Made by a program: the position numbers and the translations under genes. 64,000 nucleotides of DNA, from the NCBI RefSeq assembly GCF_001647675.1, contig NZ_CP015594.1, positions 2,108,001 through 2,172,000 of the forward strand, in the 5' to 3' direction. The notes beneath the pieces were generated by a model that worked only from the letters and a program-made list of their open reading frames with translations, made no database searches and was not told the DNA's origin. Source of the DNA: Acinetobacter sp. NCu2D-2 (GTDB lineage Bacteria; Pseudomonadota; Gammaproteobacteria; Pseudomonadales; Moraxellaceae). Of this stretch, positions 58,172-64,000 are shown piece after piece (positions within the stretch are counted from its first letter, which is position 1; every line of letters begins with the position of its first letter).

Positions 58172-60211
58172 ATGACTTTAGAAAAGGCAACGTTGCCTGT
58201 ACCACTGTTTGACCAAATTACACTTGCGGATTTAAAACAACAAATTGAAAACACTATTCAATCTGGACAGCAATTTTTAGATGCGTTGACTGCTACGCCT
58301 GAAAGCGTGGTCGAACAGTTAAAAACCCTAGAACAGATCGATACGCTTGAAAATGAGATGAGCGAATCATGGGGTGTACTTTCGCATTTAAATGCCGTGA
58401 TGAATAACGCGGAAACACGCGAAGTTTATCAGTCTTTATTACCTGCACTGAGTGAATACTATACTGCACTCGGTCAACATACGGCGCTTTATCAAGCCTA
58501 TCAGCACGTACATGACTCACCTGTATTTAACGACTTACCTGCTGCACAACAAAGTGCAATTAAACTTGCACTGCGTGACTTCAAATTGTCAGGCGTCGCT
58601 TTAGTAGGTGACGCGAAAAAACGTTATGCCGAAATCTCTGCACGTTTATCTCAGTTATCTTCTGATTTCTCCAATCACGTGTTAGACGCCACTCAAGCCT
58701 ATTTCAAACCACTCAATGAAGAACAGCTTAAAGGTCTTCCTAAAAGTAGTATTGAGCTGCTTAAACAATATGGTCAGCAACGTGAGCTAGAACAGCCTGT
58801 CGCAACTTTAGATTTTCCGTCGTATTTAGCGATTATGACCTATGCTGAAAATCGTGAATTACGTGAAGAACTGTATAAAGCCTATACCACACGTGCATCA
58901 GATCAGTCTGATAAAACTGAATTTGATAATACGCCTGTCATCGAAGAAATCTTAAGTCTGCGTCATGAAATGGCACATTTACTCGGCTTTGACAGCTATG
59001 CAGATTTATCTTTAGCTAGCAAAATGGCACCGAGTGTTACTGCTGTCGATGAGTTTCTACGTGATTTGGCTGAACATGCTCGTGAACCTGCAACGAAAGA
59101 AATTGCTGAACTCAAAGCGATTGCTGCACAGGATGGCATTACCGAGTTACAACCGTGGGACAGCACGTATTATTCTGAAAAACTCAAAGTCCAGCAGTTC
59201 AATTTATCTCAAGAAGCCTTAAAACCGTATTTCCCTGCACCCAAAGTAGTAAAAGGTTTATTCAGCATCGTAAACCGCCTATACGGTATTAAAGTCATTG
59301 AACGTGAAGCGCCTGTTTGGCATCCCGATGCACGTTACTTCGAACTGGAAGATCAAGGTCAAGTGATTGGCGGTTTCTACTTTGACTTATATGCACGTCA
59401 AGGCAAACGTGGCGGTGCTTGGATGAGTGGCTTCCGTTCACGCATGCAAACTTCAAATGGCTTGCAAAAACCAATTTGCTATATGGTCGGTAACTTTACC
59501 CCTGCCATTGGTGATCAACCTGCCCTGCTCACCCATGATGAAGTGATTACTTTATTCCACGAATTTGGTCATGGCTTACATCATATGCTGACTGAAGTGG
59601 ATAACATTGCTGTTGCGGGTACACATGGCGTAGCGTGGGATGCCGTAGAATTACCAAGTCAGTTTATGGAATTCTGGGCGTGGGATAAAGAAAGTTTAGA
59701 TGTATTAAGTGAGCATATTGAGAGTAAAGAAACGCTACCTGCCGATTTATTAAAATCTTTGCTCGATGCACGTTTCTTCCAATCCGGTATGCAAACTTTA
59801 CGTCAACTTGAATTTGCATTATTTGACTTAAGCATTCATAAAGCAACTTCCGCATTAAATGCTGAACAAGTTCAACAGACACTGAACGAAATTCGTGCCC
59901 AATATACTGTCTTACCGACCACAGCTTATAACCGATTCCAACATAGCTTTAGTCATATCTTCGCAGGTGGGTATGCTGCGGGTTATTACTCATATAAATG
60001 GGCGGAAGTCTTAGCCAGTGATGCCTTTGACCGTTTTGAAAATGAAGGAATTTTCAATACTGAAACAGGTAAAGCATTCCGTAAAAATATTCTTGCGGTC
60101 GGTGGTAAAGACACCGCACTTGATGCATTCGTGAATTTCCGTGGACGTGAACCAAAAATTGATGCCTTACTGCGTCATCAAGGTTGGACGAATGGCGCTA
60201 AAAACGCTTAA
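58172..60211 (+). CDS. prlC: Oligopeptidase A
   Basis: 679-aa M3 zinc metallopeptidase (thimet oligopeptidase family), degrading short peptides including cleaved signal peptides in the cytoplasm. Zinc motif FHEFGHGLHHML near residue 463 (HExxH) with the downstream Glu in the GVAWDAVELPSQFMEFWAWD segment. YFDLYARQGKRGGAWMSGF near 410 and AGGYAAGYYSYKWAEVLASD near 600 are typical of PrlC. Followed after 34 bases by the zinc-ribbon gene yheV, which neighbours prlC in other gammaproteobacteria. Confidence 0.96.
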   Translation: MTLEKATLPVPLFDQITLADLKQQIENTIQSGQQFLDALTATPESVVEQLKTLEQIDTLENEMSESWGVLSHLNAVMNNAETREVYQSLLPALSEYYTALGQHTALYQAYQHVHDSPVFNDLPAAQQSAIKLALRDFKLSGVALVGDAKKRYAEISARLSQLSSDFSNHVLDATQAYFKPLNEEQLKGLPKSSIELLKQYGQQRELEQPVATLDFPSYLAIMTYAENRELREELYKAYTTRASDQSDKTEFDNTPVIEEILSLRHEMAHLLGFDSYADLSLASKMAPSVTAVDEFLRDLAEHAREPATKEIAELKAIAAQDGITELQPWDSTYYSEKLKVQQFNLSQEALKPYFPAPKVVKGLFSIVNRLYGIKVIEREAPVWHPDARYFELEDQGQVIGGFYFDLYARQGKRGGAWMSGFRSRMQTSNGLQKPICYMVGNFTPAIGDQPALLTHDEVITLFHEFGHGLHHMLTEVDNIAVAGTHGVAWDAVELPSQFMEFWAWDKESLDVLSEHIESKETLPADLLKSLLDARFFQSGMQTLRQLEFALFDLSIHKATSALNAEQVQQTLNEIRAQYTVLPTTAYNRFQHSFSHIFAGGYAAGYYSYKWAEVLASDAFDRFENEGIFNTETGKAFRKNILAVGGKDTALDAFVNFRGREPKIDALLRHQGWTNGAKNA

Positions 60212-60245
60212 ACTACTGTTTTAAGTTGTTCACAAGGTGAGTATG

Positions 60246-60452
60246 ATGACGATAAAACGACGCTTCATTGCGGGTGCGAAATGTCCAAAATGTCAGGCAA
60301 TGGATCGGGTTGTCATGCTGACCTCAGGTGATGATGAATGGATTGAGTGTATTGACTGCGGTTACGAAGAAAACCGTCCAACACATGTCGACCAACCTGA
60401 GCAACCTGCTGTACCCGACGAAATTGGAGTGATTCAATTTAAACCGCGCTAA
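60246..60452 (+). CDS. yheV: YheV-like zinc-ribbon protein
   Basis: 68-aa DUF2387/YheV protein. Four Cys in two pairs (CPKC near residue 13 and CIDCGYEENRP near 36) form a zinc ribbon; basic start MTIKRRFIAGAK. ATG 60246 is preferred over GTG 60237 and ATG 60243 because AAGGTGA lies five bases before it. Probably co-transcribed with prlC. Function unknown. Confidence 0.85.
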   Translation: MTIKRRFIAGAKCPKCQAMDRVVMLTSGDDEWIECIDCGYEENRPTHVDQPEQPAVPDEIGVIQFKPR

Positions 60453-60479
60453 ACACAAAATATGATTCAGGTTTAAGCC

Positions 60480-60908
60480 ATGTCAGTGAATGAAAAAAAT
60501 AATCAAAAACTTTTGATGGGGATTATTGGGGGATTAATAGCAATTGTTGCACTGATTGCTGGTTATCAATGGTTCATGTCTTCTCAGCAAACCGAACAAG
60601 CTGAGGAGGTGCTTATTGCACCTACTTCCTCAAAAGAAGACAACTCACCTTCCTCTACAATTCAAACTGATGTTACACCTGAATCATCACAAACTAAAAA
60701 ACTGGTAGATGATGATTTACTTCAAGCCGAGATTCCAGAAAATCCAACCTTGGCTCAGGACGAATTAGCCAAGTTAGATGATATTCAGGCACAGCTTAAG
60801 GAACAGCAGCAAACACTTGCCGCTCAACACCAAGATGCGGATCAACTGATTGCGCTGAAAGAAGAACAAATTAAATTATTAGGAGCTCAACTCGCTCAAG
60901 GCAAATAA
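60480..60908 (+). CDS. Hypothetical single-span membrane protein with coiled coil
   Basis: 142 aa. N-terminal membrane helix (LLMGIIGGLIAIVALIAGY, residues 11-29), Ser/Thr/Glu-rich linker (to ~85), and a C-terminal coiled coil rich in Gln/Leu (AKLDDIQAQLKEQQQTL and onward). Topology suggests the coiled coil is periplasmic. No family named. It follows yheV by 27 bases and may share its transcript. Confidence 0.72.
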   Translation: MSVNEKNNQKLLMGIIGGLIAIVALIAGYQWFMSSQQTEQAEEVLIAPTSSKEDNSPSSTIQTDVTPESSQTKKLVDDDLLQAEIPENPTLAQDELAKLDDIQAQLKEQQQTLAAQHQDADQLIALKEEQIKLLGAQLAQGK

Positions 60909-60960
60909 TGTGCATAAAATAAGCTAGAATATTCAAATATTTCCTAGCTTAGAATGCACT

Positions 60961-61836
60961 ATGACAGCAGCACCTCCTTCTCAGTTGCTCAAAGCAATTT
61001 TATGTTTGACTTGCTCCGCGCTGCTCTTTTCCATTATGGGCGTTTGCATTCGTTACGCCTCAGGAAGCGTTGATAATTTCACGATTGTATTTTTTAGAAA
61101 TGTCGTCGGACTCTTTCTGTTCATGCCTTTTATTTTGACTAAAGGCATTCAACATTTTAAAACTGAAAAACTTTGGATGCATACCTGGCGGGCAATTATT
61201 GGCTCAATTGCTATGTATGGCTTTTTCTATGCGATTGCCCATTTAAAACTCTCCAATGCCATGGTGTTCACCTATTCAGCGCCTATTTTTATTCCTTTAA
61301 TTGCATGGTTATTTCTTAAAGAGCAAGTCACAGCCAGCATGATTGTGGCTGCATCGATTGGGTTCTTAGGCGTACTTTGTGTTGCGAAACCCGATGCGGG
61401 TCTATTTGATCTCATGTCCTTCGTCGGACTGACTGCAAGTTTTATGGCAGCCTTGGCATTTGTAACAGTGCGCGCACTGACTCAAACAGAACCACCAGAG
61501 CGAATCGTGTTTTATTTTTGCCTGATTGGAACAATCATCTCAATCATTCCGATGTTTTGGCTATGGCGACCCTATACATGGACGGAATTAACATATTTAG
61601 TGGTGGCTGGAATTCTCGCTAATGTCAGTCAAATCTTTTTATCCTATGCCTATAAACTTGCACCTGCGGGTCAAATCGGACCTGTAAATTATATTGCGAT
61701 TATTTTTGCGGGAATTTGGGGATATCTATTTTGGAATGAGCTACCTGATTTTTATAGTTTAATCGGTCTAAGTCTGATCTTCTGTGCAATTGTACTCTGT
61801 AGCCCAATGCTACAAAAACGTCTCAATCGAAATTAA
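60961..61836 (+). CDS. DMT superfamily transporter (EamA)
   Basis: 291 aa with ten helices in two EamA repeats. The first ends with FTYSAPIFIPLIAWLFLKEQVT near residue 105, the second with PVNYIAIIFAGIWGYLFWNE near 240. No motif gives the substrate. Distinct from the DMT gene at 50131 (different repeat ends, no close identity by eye). Ends at a terminator shared with the convergent TRAP gene. Confidence 0.88.
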   Translation: MTAAPPSQLLKAILCLTCSALLFSIMGVCIRYASGSVDNFTIVFFRNVVGLFLFMPFILTKGIQHFKTEKLWMHTWRAIIGSIAMYGFFYAIAHLKLSNAMVFTYSAPIFIPLIAWLFLKEQVTASMIVAASIGFLGVLCVAKPDAGLFDLMSFVGLTASFMAALAFVTVRALTQTEPPERIVFYFCLIGTIISIIPMFWLWRPYTWTELTYLVVAGILANVSQIFLSYAYKLAPAGQIGPVNYIAIIFAGIWGYLFWNELPDFYSLIGLSLIFCAIVLCSPMLQKRLNRN

Positions 61837-61843
61837 GACATAT

Positions 61844-61869
61844 AAAAAAGCACCCGAAGGTGCTTTTTT
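61844..61869. terminator. Bidirectional terminator
   Basis: Stem AAAAAAGCACC/GGTGCTTTTTT with loop CGAA, between convergent DMT and TRAP genes. Confidence 0.88.
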
Positions 61870-61879
61870 TATTTCTGAC

Positions 61880-64000
61880 TTATTGATACCAACCAAACAA
61901 CTTAAAGATGTATGGCACATAGGCAATGATCAGCATCGCCGGTAACAATACAATCACTGGCAGAATCCACCGTTCATAACGATAGTAGAAGGACATATGA
62001 CGGACTTCTGCATCGGCTGCCGCAACCTCTTCATCACCAATGGACTGCCTAGCCAATAAGTGATTCAGTGCCACAGGTGGGGTCACATAACCCAATTCAA
62101 AACCAATCAACGTAATCATCCAGAAATGTACTGGATCAATACCATATTGATAAGCCACTGGTGCAACTGTCGCAGAAATCAGAATCACAGCACCGAATGG
62201 GTCCATGATCATCCCCACAAAGATCATTAAGCCGACAATCATCGTAATCACTAAAATTGTACTGTTAATATCTGTCGGGAACGCTTCCATAATTTCCATA
62301 CGTTCAAGTAGGCCACCCACACTGACAGACAACGCCATTAAGATAACCAGTGCCCCAATGTGCCCTACTGTTTCACTGGTAGAGATATGCATTGATTTCC
62401 AGAAACCAAGTTGACGTTGTGGCGCTTCTGGACGTTCCTCTGGAGCAGGGGCATGACCTGTGGTATTGACATCTAGTGCAGCATCCCAATGTCCAACTGG
62501 TGGCAGTGGTGCAGGCTCATGACGTAATTTATCAAATAACACCACCATCAGTAGAATCACTGGCATCATGACTGGTGCAGTAAACTCATTTAGATCGGTA
62601 GATAGTGCATATTTGTAGAATACCCATGTCATTAAGAAAATAATCACATATGGCACAACAGCAACCAATGCACGACCAGAATCAGGTGCGGCTACACTTG
62701 GTTTTGCAATACGGAACTTACTTTCTGCAAAGAATAATGAAATCAGTAAGAAGAGTGTTGAACTCACAAGGAACACATACACGCCATAGTGGTAAAGCAG
62801 ATCTGTTGTCACCTCTTTGTTGAGAGATGCCACTACGACAATCAATAGACATGGACGTAGTACGACACCCAATGAGCCTGACATTGCTGTTGCAGCCAAG
62901 GCAAATTGACGGCGCCCTCCTGCATTCCACACTTCTTTATAAATGATTGCACCGGCAGCAATCACGAAAATCCCTGATGCACCGGTATATGCCGTTGGTA
63001 ATGCTGCTGCAATCAAAATTAACCACGTCAGCGTTTCAGGTGCCAAGTTCCAAGGGCGTAAAACATTCAGGAATTTGTCGACCACACGAGTTTGTTTCAG
63101 CAACATACCCGCCCAAATAAACAATGCCAAGTTTAAGAAAATACTGGAGAACTCAACCAACTGACCGAGATAAATCCCCTGTCCCATTGGGTAATCCATT
63201 AGGAAAGTAAAATTAAATCCTGTTGAAATCGCCATATAGGCATAGAGTGGAATACTCAAGAATGCCATGCCGATACTGCCACCCTCTTTAGTTGGCTTCG
63301 GCTGCTTAACCATTTGGAATAGGCTGATCAGGGTTAAGGTGCTAAATAAAATCATCCATAACCAATAGATGTATTTCATTTCCCCCATTGGCACGCCGGA
63401 ATTCAGTACCGATTGATATTGACTATAAGCAGAGAATGCCAAGAACCCATTGGCAATCAACATTGCAATACTGTAAAGCCTGAAATCAATTTTAGTTGCA
63501 GGGCTGCGTAAGCCAATATGATGGGTTTTTAAAGTCGCGCTAATTGCTGCAAACACCACCATAATCACTAAGAGTAATGCACGATTTTCAGTACCGAATT
63601 TGAATAAACCAAAGAATGTGGTTTCAAACTGACGGTACGCTCTGATACTTGGATTGGCTTTAATATGCTCAACCGCTTTATCGTAGAACGTATAGGATTC
63701 TTCACAGACTTGCTGTGCTTGCATAATTGCGCCACGTACATCTGCTTCTGAACGCACACCAAAGAAATCTGCATATTCATCTGCAGCATCTTCTTTCATT
63801 TGTTTTTGTACCGCAGCATCGACGTCGATATTACGATTACATTGTGGCGCTGTCGGCTCTGCTCGAAGGAATGAATACTGCATACCTGTCGCAGGGTCGC
63901 CATAAAGACGTTCACCCATACGTAATAATTGGCCGTGAATCATTTCACCCGTACCAATCACCAAGGTGAGAAGCAGCAGAATAAGGACAACGAAGGTCGA
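61880..64000 (-). CDS. TRAP-type large permease (DctM-like), 5' end outside window
   Basis: At least 706 codons; the frame stays open to the window edge with membrane-like residues (VVLILLLLT) just before LVIGTGEMIHGQLLRMG, so the true start is outside. C-terminal ~430 residues are DctM-like: AALPTAYTGASGIFVIAAGAIIY near residue 315, MDPFGAVILISATVAPVA near 585, GFELGYVTPPVALNHLLARQ near 620. The first ~290 residues hold a soluble loop with three Cys and several helices, which may include a fused small (DctQ-type) subunit. Substrates of TRAP systems are mostly organic acids; the binding protein is not in view. Confidence 0.88.
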   Translation of the reverse strand, partial: STFVVLILLLLTLVIGTGEMIHGQLLRMGERLYGDPATGMQYSFLRAEPTAPQCNRNIDVDAAVQKQMKEDAADEYADFFGVRSEADVRGAIMQAQQVCEESYTFYDKAVEHIKANPSIRAYRQFETTFFGLFKFGTENRALLLVIMVVFAAISATLKTHHIGLRSPATKIDFRLYSIAMLIANGFLAFSAYSQYQSVLNSGVPMGEMKYIYWLWMILFSTLTLISLFQMVKQPKPTKEGGSIGMAFLSIPLYAYMAISTGFNFTFLMDYPMGQGIYLGQLVEFSSIFLNLALFIWAGMLLKQTRVVDKFLNVLRPWNLAPETLTWLILIAAALPTAYTGASGIFVIAAGAIIYKEVWNAGGRRQFALAATAMSGSLGVVLRPCLLIVVVASLNKEVTTDLLYHYGVYVFLVSSTLFLLISLFFAESKFRIAKPSVAAPDSGRALVAVVPYVIIFLMTWVFYKYALSTDLNEFTAPVMMPVILLMVVLFDKLRHEPAPLPPVGHWDAALDVNTTGHAPAPEERPEAPQRQLGFWKSMHISTSETVGHIGALVILMALSVSVGGLLERMEIMEAFPTDINSTILVITMIVGLMIFVGMIMDPFGAVILISATVAPVAYQYGIDPVHFWMITLIGFELGYVTPPVALNHLLARQSIGDEEVAAADAEVRHMSFYYRYERWILPVIVLLPAMLIIAYVPYIFKLFGWYQ

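Overview
The window reads as a stretch of a gammaproteobacterial chromosome, most probably Acinetobacter (Moraxellaceae). This is inferred from low-to-moderate GC, the 16S-Ile-Ala-23S-5S rRNA operon, the split pntAA/pntAB/pntB transhydrogenase, two DUF2789 genes, the bifunctional MnmC, and IS4-family elements of the kind common in that genus. No database search was possible. Nearly all of it is core housekeeping DNA; the accessory part is two insertion sequences and some palindromic intergenic repeats.

Layout. 1-5 kb (minus strand): a truncated ammonium transporter gene with a sigma-54-type promoter and an apparent frameshift in its signal peptide, then the proton-translocating transhydrogenase operon. 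5-16.8 kb: an MFS exporter, dusA, a lipoprotein, divergent coaBC/radC, a bestrophin, the PHP-domain nuclease rnm, the yciB-yciI pair, a membrane-anchored coiled-coil protein and mnmC. 16.9-23.1 kb: a rhodanese, yajQ, two hotdog-fold genes, trxC with a hydrolase, a tightly coupled cluster of two DUF442 paralogues plus a 34-residue lipoprotein, and an Lpd-type flavoprotein. 23.1-29 kb: one complete rRNA operon on the minus strand with tRNA-Ile and tRNA-Ala, RNase III-type processing stems and candidate promoters.

29-39 kb: a hypothetical gene, pssA, rlmJ, a 2OG-Fe(II) oxygenase, an IS4-type element inside a terminator, two DUF2789 genes, mdh, a catalytically degenerate RNase T2 homologue and the lytic transglycosylase slt. 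39-54 kb: the miaB-phoH(ybeZ)-ybeY operon, a second IS4-family element inside a palindromic repeat, a TonB-like protein, a DUF3108 protein, xpt, a zinc-ribbon/glycine-zipper protein, wrbA, a YihY/BrkB membrane protein, a DMT exporter, an FAH hydrolase and a periplasmic SRPBCC-like protein. 54-64 kb: three identical tRNA-Arg(ACG) genes and tRNA-Ser(GCT), rnr, prlC, small hypotheticals, a second DMT transporter and a truncated TRAP-type large permease.

Themes. Many genes serve RNA metabolism: dusA, mnmC, miaB, rlmJ, ybeY, rnr, rnm and a dead RNase T2 homologue. The clearest unusual signal is that both insertion sequences sit exactly on the dyad axis of a pre-existing hairpin, with quasi-palindromic target duplications of 11 and 9 bp. 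Both also carry a palindrome at the transposase start that could block expression from outside transcription.
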